A DNA stretch of 64,000 nt from NCBI RefSeq assembly GCF_000472905.1, contig NZ_AXAR01000003.1, positions 3,054-67,053 on the forward strand. Reading direction: 5' to 3'. How positions within the stretch are numbered: position 1 is the first letter of the stretch; each line of letters opens with the position of its first letter. The translations under genes were made by a program, and so were the position numbers. This stretch comes from Alicyclobacillus pomorum DSM 14955 (GTDB taxonomy: Bacteria; Bacillota; Bacilli; Alicyclobacillales; Alicyclobacillaceae). Below the pieces are notes generated by a model. That model had not been told where the DNA came from, did no database searches, and saw only the letters and a program-made list of their open reading frames with translations. Positions 45,665-54,933 of the stretch are shown here, piece by piece.

Positions 45665-47092
45665 CTACTTCTCGTTGAGGATGTAACGCAGAATTCGCGG
45701 TGTGACGTTCCACTTCTTGCTCAACAGCTGCCTGTTTCCATCCGTCTCGGCGAGCCCTTTTTCAATCACTTTCTTCCCAACGGCGGACTCTAATTTCTTC
45801 ATTTTCTTCATCAAGTCCACAAAATCGAGGTCGTCAATGGACTCTATGCAGTTCACGACGTTTTCAACAAACTGTTGTATCTGTCGCTCAAGGCGCGCTT
45901 CCAGGCTGGACGAAGACGGTGACTCTTCGGATGGGTGAACAGGTCTGGTCGTGATCCAGCGAGGAAGGTGTTCTTCTCGGATCATTTTGCAGTCGTGAAT
46001 GGCAATCGTTTGATTGAGCGCGTTGAGAAGCTGTCGTACGTTTCCTGGCCACTCGAACGCCTTCAACGCCTCGATGGCTTGGTCGTCAATGTCCACGTGG
46101 AATTTCGTGTTCACATAATAGCGGGCAATCCAAGGTATATCGTCGGGGCGATCTCGCAATGCAGGGATGGTCAACTTAACCCCTTCCAAACGATATAGCA
46201 GATCCGCACGAAACCGATTGGCTTCAATTTCTAACTCCAGATTCCGATTCGTAGCGGCAATCACGCGAATGTTCGTTTTTATGGGGGCCTCACCGCCCAC
46301 CCTGATGAATTCTCCGGTTTCCAGAACGCGAAGGAGCTTCACTTGGATGGGTAACGGAGCCTCTCCGATTTCATCAAGAAACAGCGTGCCGTTGTTGGCC
46401 AATTCGAAGAATCCTCTACGCGGTTTCACCGCTCCCGTAAAGGCTCCCTTTTCATGCCCAAACAGTTCGCTTTCCAACAGGGATTCCGAAATGGCACCAC
46501 AGTTTATGCCCACGAAAGGGCACGTCGAGCGCATGCTCAATCCATGAATGAACCGAGCCATGAGTTCCTTACCCGTGCCGGTCTCGCCTTCGATGAGGAT
46601 GTTAAGGGATTTGCCTGCCACCTTGCTTGCGATGGCGAGGAGATTCTTGATGGGACTGTTTGGAGAGCAGATGATTCCGTAGTGGGCCGCCTGATTACAC
46701 AGGCTATCCTCATTTGTGGAATCGCGACTCAGAAGGGAATCCACGAGTGCTTCCAATTGAGTAATATCGTCAAATGGCTTTTCGAGATAATCTTTGGCGC
46801 CTGCTTGAATCGCCGCGACGGCCGTTTTGACGGTACTATATCCCGTCATCACGATGACTTCACACGCCGCTCGTTGCTTTTTGATTCTGGACAGTAATTC
46901 CAATCCGCTCGCATCAGGCAGTTTTAAATCCACCAAAGCCAGGTCGAACGGGACCTGTTGTGAGAGCAGGCGGTCCACTTCGACTGCATCGTTGGCGATG
47001 TATACCTCGCAATCCCTGCCGGCTAAGAGGTGTTTGAAAAACGTAGTGACTTCCTTTTCATCATCCACGACAAGGACCTTTTTTGCAGTCAT
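45665..47092 (-). CDS. Sigma-54-dependent response regulator (NtrC family)
   Basis: A 475-residue activator. The receiver domain (1-120) has VLVVDDEKEV, the phospho-Asp in LALVDLKLPD and the Lys in LEKPF. The AAA+ domain has Walker A GETGTGKE (about 169-176), the sigma-54 contact motif GAFTGA and Walker B TLFLDEIGE. An atypical C-terminal stretch ends in a helix-turn-helix (NRQLLSKKWNVTPRILRYIL). Its start abuts the stop of the kinase gene (TGAATG on the minus strand). The nearest sigma-54 promoter is upstream of the Zn-ADH gene at 49709, which is its likely target. Confidence 0.93.
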   Translation of the reverse strand: MTAKKVLVVDDEKEVTTFFKHLLAGRDCEVYIANDAVEVDRLLSQQVPFDLALVDLKLPDASGLELLSRIKKQRAACEVIVMTGYSTVKTAVAAIQAGAKDYLEKPFDDITQLEALVDSLLSRDSTNEDSLCNQAAHYGIICSPNSPIKNLLAIASKVAGKSLNILIEGETGTGKELMARFIHGLSMRSTCPFVGINCGAISESLLESELFGHEKGAFTGAVKPRRGFFELANNGTLFLDEIGEAPLPIQVKLLRVLETGEFIRVGGEAPIKTNIRVIAATNRNLELEIEANRFRADLLYRLEGVKLTIPALRDRPDDIPWIARYYVNTKFHVDIDDQAIEALKAFEWPGNVRQLLNALNQTIAIHDCKMIREEHLPRWITTRPVHPSEESPSSSSLEARLERQIQQFVENVVNCIESIDDLDFVDLMKKMKKLESAVGKKVIEKGLAETDGNRQLLSKKWNVTPRILRYILNEK

Positions 47093-48376
47093 TCACAACA
47101 CCTCACATCGAGCTTTCGGAAGAGTCAGCGTAAATTTGCTGAACTCGCCTTCTTTACTCTCCACCAGCAACTTGCCACCGTGCGTTTCGGCGATGCCATG
47201 GCTGACGGAGAGTCCGAGCCCTGTGCCTTTGAATTTTTCTTTGGTCGTGAAAAATGGATTGAAAATTTGGGGTAAATGCTCTTCCTTGATCCCCGTTCCG
47301 TTGTCCAAAACAGAAACGTACACGTAGCCCACGGCGTCCGTATCCACTGTACCGGTCTCCACCGTAATACGGGCGTCCTCCCTCTCTTGCGTGGCATCTC
47401 TCGCGTTGAGCAGCAGATTGATCAACACCTGTTCAATTTGGTGACGGCTGCCCTCAAAACGAGGGACATCATCGCTCAATCGAGTTTGAACGGTAATTCC
47501 GGACACCTGTAGTTGATACCCTATCAAACCCAACACATCTTCCACTACATCGTTCAGACTCAGGGTTTCGTACTGATACTCGTCTTGTCTGGAGAACGTC
47601 AGTAAGTTTTGGATGATCTTTTTGCATCGAAGTCCACACTGGAAAATATCATTCAGCATTTGATTTGCCGGCTCGTCCCGGATAGCTCTCAGGAGCAACT
47701 GAACATTGCCGAGAATAGCGGTGAGAGGGCTATTTAACTCATGAGCGACCCCTGCCGCCATCTCACCGACTGCCGCGAGTTTCGCAGAGTGAATGAGTTG
47801 AGCCTCCAAGTTGACCTTCTTACTCAGGTCCTTAAATAAGAAGATGTTTTCAATCGCAACGCTGACATAATCGGCGATGCCTTGAAAAAAGTGGTTCTCC
47901 TCATCCGAGTACTCAACCGGGGAATGATTCAGGAATGTCAAGAATCCAAACACCTGGTTCATTTGATTGGTTAAAGCGACGGATGTGTGGTGGGTTCGGG
48001 GCATATACCGGGAAAGAATTCCGTGAATTTGCTCCGCGTCCATGGCTTGACCCGCGACAGCAGTTCCTGTTTTCGCCTGACAATTCCACTTGTCGCTTTC
48101 AAACCAGCAAATATAGCTGAACACCGTGGCTCCTTCCATCAAGGACAGCACGAAAAAATCAAACCGGAACGCCTGATGCAATTGCCCTGCGAGATACTTG
48201 CTGATCTCCTCCCAGGATTTGTTCACCTGAATCTTGGTCAGTTGATTGAGGATCCTCAGTTGGTTGCTCTTCTTTTTCATCTGTTCCATTGCGAGGGTCA
48301 ACTCGGCGTAGTAGCTCAAACGAGAAGATTGAATGCCGGTTAACTTTTCGATGATTTCCTGCTTTTGGTTCACCAC
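47093..48376 (-). CDS. GAF-domain sensor histidine kinase
   Basis: A 427-residue kinase without membrane segments, so it senses a cytosolic signal. An N-terminal coiled coil is followed by a GAF-like domain (about residues 45-180), HisKA with the phospho-His in GEMAAGVAHELNSPL (about 206-220), then HATPase_c with NLLLNARDA (N box), VLDNGTGI and FTTKEKFKGTGLGLS (G boxes). The GTG start at 48376 follows AAGGAGG. It lies 13 bases after the Fe-ADH gene and directly before the sigma-54 activator, forming an operon Fe-ADH, kinase, regulator. Sensing of an alcohol or aldehyde, or of redox state, is inference. Confidence 0.9.
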   Translation of the reverse strand: MVNQKQEIIEKLTGIQSSRLSYYAELTLAMEQMKKKSNQLRILNQLTKIQVNKSWEEISKYLAGQLHQAFRFDFFVLSLMEGATVFSYICWFESDKWNCQAKTGTAVAGQAMDAEQIHGILSRYMPRTHHTSVALTNQMNQVFGFLTFLNHSPVEYSDEENHFFQGIADYVSVAIENIFLFKDLSKKVNLEAQLIHSAKLAAVGEMAAGVAHELNSPLTAILGNVQLLLRAIRDEPANQMLNDIFQCGLRCKKIIQNLLTFSRQDEYQYETLSLNDVVEDVLGLIGYQLQVSGITVQTRLSDDVPRFEGSRHQIEQVLINLLLNARDATQEREDARITVETGTVDTDAVGYVYVSVLDNGTGIKEEHLPQIFNPFFTTKEKFKGTGLGLSVSHGIAETHGGKLLVESKEGEFSKFTLTLPKARCEVL

Positions 48377-48389
48377 AGGTCACACCTCC

Positions 48390-49538
48390 TTACAGCGCCT
48401 GACGGAGGAGCGTGGACACGTCTTCAGCCGACATGTCTCGGGGATTGGTGAACATGCATACATCCTGTACCGCGTTCCGGCTGAGCATTGGAATTTGCTC
48501 GTCGTTCAGTCCCAGATTGGACAAGGATGTCGGGATGTCCAAATCTCTGGCCAACTCTCGAACGGCCTGAATGGCCAGCTTAGAAGCGCGATGCGGGCTC
48601 ACATCGACGACCTGTTCACCCAGGGCTTCGGCAATGTCTTTGTATTTTTCGGGGCAGGCAATGTAGTTGTACTGCATGACATAAGGAAGCAAGATGGCAT
48701 TGACTTCACCGTGGGGGGTGTCGAGCAATCCTCCGAGTTGGTGCGAGATGGCATGCACTGCGCCAAGAATCGCGTTCGAAAATGCAATGCCTGCCTGCAG
48801 ACTGGCCATGGCCATCGCCTCTTTGGCTTCTCGATTGGATTGGCTTGCCGTAGAGGGCCTGAGATATTGTGCCACCAGCCGCGCGGCCTGCAGCGAGTAC
48901 ACTTCGGTTAGAGGCGTTGCGGCTACCGAAACATAGGATTCAATGGCGTGTGTTAGAACGTCCATCCCTGTATTGGCTGTCAATCGGCTGTCCTTCGTCG
49001 TCAAGGTGTCGGGATCCACAATGGCGATGTCCGGGATTAACGACTTCGACACAATGGTCATTTTTACTTTGCGGTGTGTATCCACGATGATGGAAAACTG
49101 GGATACTTCCGATCCAGATCCCGCCGTGGTAGGAATCATCACCATGGGGGGGAGAGGACGTGTAATTTTGTCAACGCCTTCATATTGATGAATGGTACCA
49201 CGGTTTGTCGCTAGGAGGGCGATTGCCTTCGCTGCGTCGATGGCGCTCCCGCCACCAATGCCAAGCACGGCGTTGCAATGGGCCGACAAGTACTCCTCCA
49301 CGCCGGCGTGCACTTCAAAGTCCTTGGGATTCGGAGATGTATTCGTCCACAAATGATAGTCCAGGCGATTTTGCTTCAAATAGTGGATGACCTTGTCCGC
49401 CCACCCGTGTTGAACGACCCCGGTATCACTGCCGATGAAGACCTTCTTGGCCCCAAGTCTCAACAGACTTTCTCCAACCTGAGAAATGGAACCGACTCCA
49501 AAGATGATTTCCGGCGCCATGAATTTTGTAATCCGCAT
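48390..49538 (-). CDS. Iron-containing alcohol dehydrogenase
   Basis: A 382-residue group III (iron) alcohol dehydrogenase. The NAD motif GIGGGSAIDAAKAIA (about residues 92-106), PTTAGSGSEVSQFSII, and metal-binding histidines in HAISHQLGGLLDTPHGEVNA are present. It oxidises primary alcohols or reduces aldehydes with NAD(P)H. ATG 49538 is preceded by GGAGG. It is first in the operon with the kinase and sigma-54 regulator. A sigma-A-like promoter TTGAAA-17-TATACT on the minus strand (49695-49667) would give a leader of about 120 bases that crosses the inverted repeats of the divergent gene. Confidence 0.93.
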   Translation of the reverse strand: MRITKFMAPEIIFGVGSISQVGESLLRLGAKKVFIGSDTGVVQHGWADKVIHYLKQNRLDYHLWTNTSPNPKDFEVHAGVEEYLSAHCNAVLGIGGGSAIDAAKAIALLATNRGTIHQYEGVDKITRPLPPMVMIPTTAGSGSEVSQFSIIVDTHRKVKMTIVSKSLIPDIAIVDPDTLTTKDSRLTANTGMDVLTHAIESYVSVAATPLTEVYSLQAARLVAQYLRPSTASQSNREAKEAMAMASLQAGIAFSNAILGAVHAISHQLGGLLDTPHGEVNAILLPYVMQYNYIACPEKYKDIAEALGEQVVDVSPHRASKLAIQAVRELARDLDIPTSLSNLGLNDEQIPMLSRNAVQDVCMFTNPRDMSAEDVSTLLRQAL

Positions 49539-49776
49539 TTTCTTTCCTCCGTATTTGGGGTCTGCCCTAGCGGATACCTCAGACCCAGATGACGAAAAAA
49601 CGTCCGCGTTGCCGATTTTTCGTCGAATGAGCCGAAATTTCGTCCCACAATCAGTGCTGTCTCGGGAGTATACTATGATTTTTCCGAGATTTCAAATGGG
49701 TTTATGATTGGCATCATTATTGCTAATTCATTAGTTGCGTGAAAAACGAAACACACATTGTCAGGAGGCGTTGTGC
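49539..49776. promoter_or_regulatory. Divergent control region with a sigma-54 promoter
   Basis: On the plus strand TGGCATCATTATTGCT (49709-49724) matches the -24/-12 consensus with GG and GC exactly ten bases apart. Upstream are TTCGTC half-sites: GACGAAAAA (49591-49599), TTTTTCGTC (49616-49624) and TTTCGTC (49638-49644), candidate binding sites of the adjacent NtrC-type activator. On the minus strand TTGAAA-17-TATACT (49695-49667) serves the Fe-ADH operon. A short stem, GGGTCTG/CAGACCC (49558-49586), lies near the Fe-ADH ribosome binding site. Confidence 0.8.
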
Positions 49777-50790
49777 ATGAAGGCTGCAGTTGTCAATGCG
49801 TTTCATCAGAAACTCGAGATCAAAGAGGTTCCGGTTCCAGAGATTGACCATGGTGAAGTACTGGTGAAGATTAAAGCCTGTGGCGTATGTCACACGGATC
49901 TCCATGCGGCTCACGGGGACTGGCCCGTCAAACCGAAACTCCCGCTCATTCCCGGTCATGAAGGCGTCGGCACGGTCGTCAAGGTGGGCGACGGGGTCAA
50001 GTCTTTGAAAGTGGGAGACAGGGTCGGAATCCCTTGGTTGTATTCCGCCTGCGGCGAATGTGAGTATTGTCTCACCGGTAACGAAACGCTTTGCAAGGAT
50101 CAGTTGAATGCCGGCTACTCCGTGGACGGCGGCTACGCAGAGTATTGCAAGGCACCTGCCGCCTACGTGGCGAAGGTACCGGATTCATTGTCGTTTGAAG
50201 AAGCAGCCCCCATCTTTTGCGCGGGAGTTACCACGTATAAGGCGCTGAAAGTGACGAATGCCAAACCTGGAGAATGGGTGGCTATCTACGGTATTGGCGG
50301 ATTGGGCCACGTCGCTCTGCAATACGCCAGGGCCATGGGACTCAACGTGATTGCCGTGGATATTCAGGACGAAAAATTGAATCTCGCAAAAGAGCTGGGA
50401 GCCGATTTGACGGTGAACAGCAGCCGGGTGGACCCCGTTGAAGAAATCGAACGCTTGGTCGGCGGTGCGCATGCCGCGGTCAGCGTTGCCGTGACGCCAA
50501 AAGCCTTCGAACAGGCGTACCGTTCGATTCGGCGTGGCGGAACACTGGTGGTCGTAGGACTCCCGACCGGAGAAATCCCCATTCCGATTTTCGACACGGT
50601 GCTCAATGGAGTGACCGTGAAGGGGTCCATCGTGGGAACGCGTAAAGACCTTCAAGAAGCGCTGGAATTCGCAGCCCGTGGCAAAGTAAAGACCATCATC
50701 GAGACGCAGCCCCTGGACAACATCAATGATGTGTTCGACCGCATGACGAAAGGTCAAATCAACGGACGCGTCGTGCTGACTCTGGAGTAA
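49777..50790 (+). CDS. Zinc-dependent alcohol dehydrogenase (AdhP/AdhT type)
   Basis: A 337-residue tetrameric-type NAD alcohol dehydrogenase. Zinc ligands: [15 protein letters not shown] and PGHEGVGT (catalytic site), [15 protein letters not shown] (structural site, about residues 92-106). The Rossmann motif is [17 protein letters not shown] and the following DIQDEKLN has an Asp, favouring NAD. It resembles AdhT of Geobacillus stearothermophilus. ATG 49777 follows AGGAGG. Its only evident promoter is the sigma-54 one at 49709-49724, so it should depend on the adjacent NtrC-type regulator. A terminator follows. Confidence 0.94.
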   Translation: MKAAVVNAFHQKLEIKEVPVPEIDHGEVLVKIKACGVCHTDLHAAHGDWPVKPKLPLIPGHEGVGTVVKVGDGVKSLKVGDRVGIPWLYSACGECEYCLTGNETLCKDQLNAGYSVDGGYAEYCKAPAAYVAKVPDSLSFEEAAPIFCAGVTTYKALKVTNAKPGEWVAIYGIGGLGHVALQYARAMGLNVIAVDIQDEKLNLAKELGADLTVNSSRVDPVEEIERLVGGAHAAVSVAVTPKAFEQAYRSIRRGGTLVVVGLPTGEIPIPIFDTVLNGVTVKGSIVGTRKDLQEALEFAARGKVKTIIETQPLDNINDVFDRMTKGQINGRVVLTLE

Positions 50791-50827
50791 ATTCGCTCGA
50801 GGTAGTGGGGCGATATAGCAAGACTGG

Positions 50828-50861
50828 CGTGAGGTGGCTCTCTTTCGGGAGCCACCTCACG
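50828..50861 (+). terminator. Terminator of the Zn-ADH gene
   Basis: CGTGAGGTGGCTC (50828-50840) pairs with GAGCCACCTCACG (50849-50861); outer AGACT/AGTCT bases can extend the stem. It lies 37 bases after the stop. Confidence 0.8.
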
Positions 50862-51008
50862 TAGTCTAGACTTCCGGCGGGGATTGGCGGCTCAAACCGA
50901 CATTCCATAGACTGCTGATGAAGTTCGGTATACATTGACCCGCATCGGGAAATATAACCTTAACATAGCGATTTGGAGCGGCAATCAGAGTAAGACGGTG
51001 GTCAAACG

Positions 51009-51788
51009 ATGCCAGTGACGGATATTCACGGGGTTCAGATGTATTACGAGACTGCGGGACAAGGAACGCCAATCATTTTCATTCACCCACCAGTACTCAG
51101 CAGCATCAGTTTTGCCCATCAATTGGATGGGCTATCATCGCATTTTCAGACCATCAGATTTGATATTCGGGGACATGGAAGAAGCCATTCATCACCGAAA
51201 CCTCTCACATATTCCTTGATTGTGGACGACATGAAACGGCTGCTTGACTTCCTCAACATCGAAAAAGCATACCTGTGTGGTTATTCAACCGGCGGTTCCG
51301 TTGTACTCGAGTTTTTATTAACGTATCCTGAAAAAGCATTTGGTGGGATTGTCATTGGAGGTATGTCAGAGGTACACGATTTGCGTTTAGCTTCTCGCAT
51401 TCGATTGGGCATTGCTCTGGCTAAAATGAAGGCGATGCGGCCTCTTGCACTGTCTTTAGCCTGGAGTAATTCAGATTCAAAACAGTTGCTATGGAAAACA
51501 TATGAAGATGCGATACATGGTAGCCCTCAAAATGTGGAGCAGTACTATCGGTGTAGCTTGAACTACAATTGCACAGAGGGGCTATCGGCCATTCATTTGC
51601 CTGTTTTACTTGTCTACGGAGCCAAGGATAAGGGATTTCATTCGTATGGACGCCTTCTATATGAACGCTTACCCCATAGTGAGCTGTCGTTCATACCGCA
51701 TGTGAAGCATCAAATTCCAACCAAAGCGAGTGACGAATTAAATGACCGCATAACACGGTTCATTCAGACACACACGAACACAGAATGA
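51009..51788 (+). CDS. Alpha/beta-fold hydrolase
   Basis: A 259-residue single-domain hydrolase. HPPVLSSISF at the oxyanion region, FDIRGHGRS, the nucleophile elbow LCGYSTGGSVVLEF (Ser near residue 96) and a C-terminal VKHQIPTKAS, with the likely catalytic His, are visible; the acid is probably in VYGAKDKGF. No substrate can be assigned. The start ATG has a weak ribosome binding site. It has no evident operon partner. Confidence 0.82.
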   Translation: MPVTDIHGVQMYYETAGQGTPIIFIHPPVLSSISFAHQLDGLSSHFQTIRFDIRGHGRSHSSPKPLTYSLIVDDMKRLLDFLNIEKAYLCGYSTGGSVVLEFLLTYPEKAFGGIVIGGMSEVHDLRLASRIRLGIALAKMKAMRPLALSLAWSNSDSKQLLWKTYEDAIHGSPQNVEQYYRCSLNYNCTEGLSAIHLPVLLVYGAKDKGFHSYGRLLYERLPHSELSFIPHVKHQIPTKASDELNDRITRFIQTHTNTE

Positions 51789-51932
51789 TGACCGCGACGC
51801 ATACCGCAATGTCCCACACGATTGATTTCATCTACGCCTACACTTTCTGAATCCATTTCTGATTGAGTTTGTCTTGCACGCCTTTGTATATAATACGCTC
51901 TGAATCCGCTTGAGACAGGGGGTATCCAATTG

Positions 51933-52637
51933 ATGGTCCGGTTCACACGGGGCCAAGTCATGGAATATACCTATGTTTTGCTGGCTTTCTTCATTGGTGA
52001 TTCGTTATTTGTTGAGAGTTATGAGCCGAATCAAAAAAACGGAAGCTTGAGGGACTACATCCACAGCATAGTTTGGAGGTCATGTGACGCACTGGTTCGG
52101 GCGGCGGCGAGAATCAAACATGTAGAACAGGGAGACTCACAGTACATTTTTTGTGTTGCCAAGCACAGATATCTAGGACGTCCGTTTTCAGTCGACGGGG
52201 TCTGTGTGCGCCGATTTGATCCTGTCATCGAAATTCACATGAACAATAAATTCTTAGCTCAAATCCTGCTTGAAGAGGACTCCGTGGTGAGCCTAGCAGC
52301 CAGACTCATCAAGGAGGCAAAACGGTCTTTGCCCGCTCTTGCGCATTGCGTAGCTTCTCAAAAGTTTCAAAAGGCAAAAATCGTGTATGGTACAACGTTC
52401 ATCCACCGGGGTGTACAACGGTTTGGCTTTAGCACCTATCCCATTCATAGCCCGACGGCACGTCGTTTCTTAGCCTGGTATTTACGAAACATTTTGCGTG
52501 TCTCGAATCCCAGCGCATATGTTTGGGCTAAAGCACACCCAGATATATTCACTCCCAAAATTGTTGCGATTTCGAAGCAGCGACTGATCCAATCATATGG
52601 AGAAAACCGTGCTGCAGAAAATGCAAACAGTGGCTGA
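51933..52637 (+). CDS. YkoP-like protein, unknown function
   Basis: A 234-residue protein whose central part (YLGRPFSVDGVCVRRFDPVI, EIHMNNKFLAQIL, about residues 80-115) resembles the YkoP domain of Bacillus, which has no known activity. GTTFIHRGVQRFGFSTYPI (about 150-168) is also typical of that group. ATG 51933 has AGGGGG upstream. No signal peptide is clear. It is convergent with the YmaF-like gene. Confidence 0.62.
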   Translation: MVRFTRGQVMEYTYVLLAFFIGDSLFVESYEPNQKNGSLRDYIHSIVWRSCDALVRAAARIKHVEQGDSQYIFCVAKHRYLGRPFSVDGVCVRRFDPVIEIHMNNKFLAQILLEEDSVVSLAARLIKEAKRSLPALAHCVASQKFQKAKIVYGTTFIHRGVQRFGFSTYPIHSPTARRFLAWYLRNILRVSNPSAYVWAKAHPDIFTPKIVAISKQRLIQSYGENRAAENANSG

Positions 52638-52674
52638 AGTGTCATCTTGCGAATGGAGATGAGTACATGAATGG

Positions 52675-52706
52675 GTAGGGGATACGGGGGAGACCGTATT
52701 CCCTAC
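52675..52706. terminator. Hairpin between the YkoP-like and YmaF-like genes
   Basis: GTAGGGGATACGG (52675-52687) pairs with CCGTATTCCCTAC (52694-52706), with one G-T pair. It lies between convergent genes. Confidence 0.65.
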
Positions 52707-52753
52707 TTGAGATGACCGAACAGCGTAACACTTGAAAAATGATGACTTTGTGA

Positions 52754-53149
52754 TTATTGGATTTCGTTTCCTGTTCGTCCGCTGTATGAATGGCTGTGCG
52801 GAATCCTCCCATCCACAGTGGTTACGCCTTCAAAGAAATGATAGTGTCCTCCCCCGGGTAAAGGAATCGCGGGTCCTGTTCTGCCGCTGATTCGATGCGT
52901 ATGCCCATCGTTTAAGGAGGTTATGGTCGAGTATGCATGAGTGTGTGGGACCCCGCTTGGTGCTGGCATCGAAACTCCAGCATAGCTGTGGCGATGGCCC
53001 ACATCTAACGAAGTGACACCGGAAAATCCGTGCGTATGAAGTTGTCTTCCGTCCCAAGTCATTAAATACAGTTCGTGAGCGTGTGTCCCGTTTTCCTCAG
53101 CGTCGGGGGACTCATAGACAATCCCGAATACCTTCTGTTCCTCTTCCAT
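52754..53149 (-). CDS. YmaF-like histidine-rich repeat protein
   Basis: A 131-residue protein of the YmaF type, made of repeated segments with regularly spaced histidines and Ser/Gly-aromatic turns: HTHGFSGVTSLDVGHRHSYA, HTHAYSTITSLNDGHTHRIS, GHYHFFEGVTTVDGRIPHSH. The repeat resembles phage tail-fibre-like H-x-H beta segments that can bind metal. No signal peptide or membrane segment is seen. The function is unknown; metal binding is inferred from the histidines only. ATG 53149 has AGGAGA-type sequence upstream. Confidence 0.75.
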   Translation of the reverse strand: MEEEQKVFGIVYESPDAEENGTHAHELYLMTWDGRQLHTHGFSGVTSLDVGHRHSYAGVSMPAPSGVPHTHAYSTITSLNDGHTHRISGRTGPAIPLPGGGHYHFFEGVTTVDGRIPHSHSYSGRTGNEIQ

Positions 53150-53405
53150 GCCACGGTCTCCTTCAGGTCCTGTTCTGCGCCTGGGGGACGCCGCGCTCAG
53201 ACATGAGTTCTACCACAAATGCCCGGTGGCCTAACGAATCGTTGCACAGCCAACGAGCATGCTTCCGGCACAGCCCTGTTCACCCCATCACGTATTACCA
53301 AAGTAGTTCGCGAGCCATATCGGAGGAAACGGACAGGTGCACAGATGATTGTTGTGTAGACAACAAAGTAACGGGATATGCGGCGGATTCTAGAAAGGCG
53401 AGGCA
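53150..53405. other. Intergenic stretch with no recognised element
   Basis: No convincing gene, hairpin or promoter was found here. A 108-residue open frame on the plus strand reads against the YmaF-like gene and has no ribosome binding site. Confidence 0.4.
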
Positions 53406-54800
53406 TTAAACAAGTGGTAAATGGGTGATTCGGGCGACGTCTGGGTCCCACGCAACGAGGTCTTCGCGAGTCAGGTCGCGAATCGACGTTTTCCCAAGAG
53501 CACGAATCCCTGTTTCCAGTTCCAAGGAACTGCTTTTCAAGAAATGAGCCAAACTTTGGGCCCCTTTTTGTACATCATACTTGCTCCGGGACACTCCATC
53601 CGCCCACGCAATTTGCGTTGGAGGCTGAAACGGCAACGTTTCAACCAGTTGTGCATGCGTGGCTGCAAAGAGTGCCGCTGAGCCTAGGTAGACCGCATTG
53701 GCGCCCAGTGCTAACGCCTTTAAGATGTCACCTGGCGTACGGATGCCACCAGATATGACTAAATCCACGTCTTTACCATAGCCGTTCTCTTTGAGAAACC
53801 GAACGGCTCTGCAAAGGGCTGACAATGTTGGCAAACCAAAGTCATCGGTCAAAATGGCTGGAGAGCTATGCGTTCCGCCTTGTGCGCCGTCGATGACAAT
53901 GACATCGACGCCTGCCTTTAAAGCGATTTCCAGCTCGAATTCCAAGTAGTGGCTGGCTGCCAATTTCAGCGCAATCGGAACGCCATGACTCATGAAACGC
54001 AATGTCTCGACGAGGCGTTTCAGATGGCGAGCTCTATGAATTCCCGGGATGCCAGCAGGAATATACACGAATTCGTCTATATCACGTGAAGAGAGTCCCA
54101 TATCGTCCAACACTTCTGGGGGAAGTGTTGCTGTCGGAATCAAGTGCCCATTGCCACCATTGGCGCCCTGCCCGAAACGAATTTCTACCATATCCGCTTG
54201 TTTTATGACATCCTCCTTTGGGCTCCATGGCGCTGCATGATATTGGATGATCATCCGATGCGCGAACTCCCGGTGTTCCGAGAGGACCGGACCTTCCCCC
54301 GTATTGAACGCGGTACCAACTAAGGCTGTGCCTTTCGCAAGGGCGAAACTAAAGGGCTTACTTAATGCGATTCCATACCCCATCGCTGAAACCATCATTG
54401 GCATGGTGAGAACTAAAGGACGTTTCGACTTCTTTCCCAGCACTGTTTTCAGATCCACGTGTTTGAATTCCTCGACTGGACGACGGTGTAATTGAACTGG
54501 ATTCAGGAGAAGACCGTCGAAATGCGGAAAGGGACGATGCGTGCCTATCGGTTTTGGAAGCGCCTCCGCTTTTGTAGAGCGGAGTTCATTTTCCATCATC
54601 CACTGGATTCCCATGTGCCGAATGCCAGTGATCCCTTCCCATAAGTTTTTACCGTAGGGCTCGGTTACGAGGCGCTTCATCATCGCGTCAAACTGTCGGT
54701 GAAGATACCGACGCATGATATGAGTCAAGAGGAGCAACATCATGATTGCAAGTAGCAGGATTTCCAATCCGATGCAAAACACCATACGGTAGGTAGACAA
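53406..54800 (-). CDS. Membrane-anchored FMN-binding glutamate-synthase-domain protein
   Basis: A 464-residue protein with one N-terminal transmembrane segment (about residues 7-28) and a TIM-barrel domain like the FMN domain of glutamate synthase large subunits. Motifs are MMVSAMGYGIALSKP, RFGQGANGGNGHLIP, VIVIDGAQGGTHSSP, LVISGGIRTPGDILKALALGA and the C-terminal IRALGKTSIRDLTREDL. It lacks the amidotransferase and the Fe-S cysteine domain, so ammonia-dependent glutamate synthesis is not assured. These stand-alone proteins are usually annotated as FMN-binding glutamate synthase family. The TTG start at 54800 follows AGGGAAAA; the ATG five codons later is an alternative. Confidence 0.85.
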   Translation of the reverse strand: MSTYRMVFCIGLEILLLAIMMLLLLTHIMRRYLHRQFDAMMKRLVTEPYGKNLWEGITGIRHMGIQWMMENELRSTKAEALPKPIGTHRPFPHFDGLLLNPVQLHRRPVEEFKHVDLKTVLGKKSKRPLVLTMPMMVSAMGYGIALSKPFSFALAKGTALVGTAFNTGEGPVLSEHREFAHRMIIQYHAAPWSPKEDVIKQADMVEIRFGQGANGGNGHLIPTATLPPEVLDDMGLSSRDIDEFVYIPAGIPGIHRARHLKRLVETLRFMSHGVPIALKLAASHYLEFELEIALKAGVDVIVIDGAQGGTHSSPAILTDDFGLPTLSALCRAVRFLKENGYGKDVDLVISGGIRTPGDILKALALGANAVYLGSAALFAATHAQLVETLPFQPPTQIAWADGVSRSKYDVQKGAQSLAHFLKSSSLELETGIRALGKTSIRDLTREDLVAWDPDVARITHLPLV

Positions 54801-54933
54801 GTCCGTTTTCCCTCACTAAACTGCCATTGCCCAGAATGTAAATTCACGTTCTGGTTTAATGCCTTGTTCTTCCGAAACGTGGCTATTCGTCAGCTTGACC
54901 GTTCGGGGAATCGTTTAATCGTACAACTTGAGG

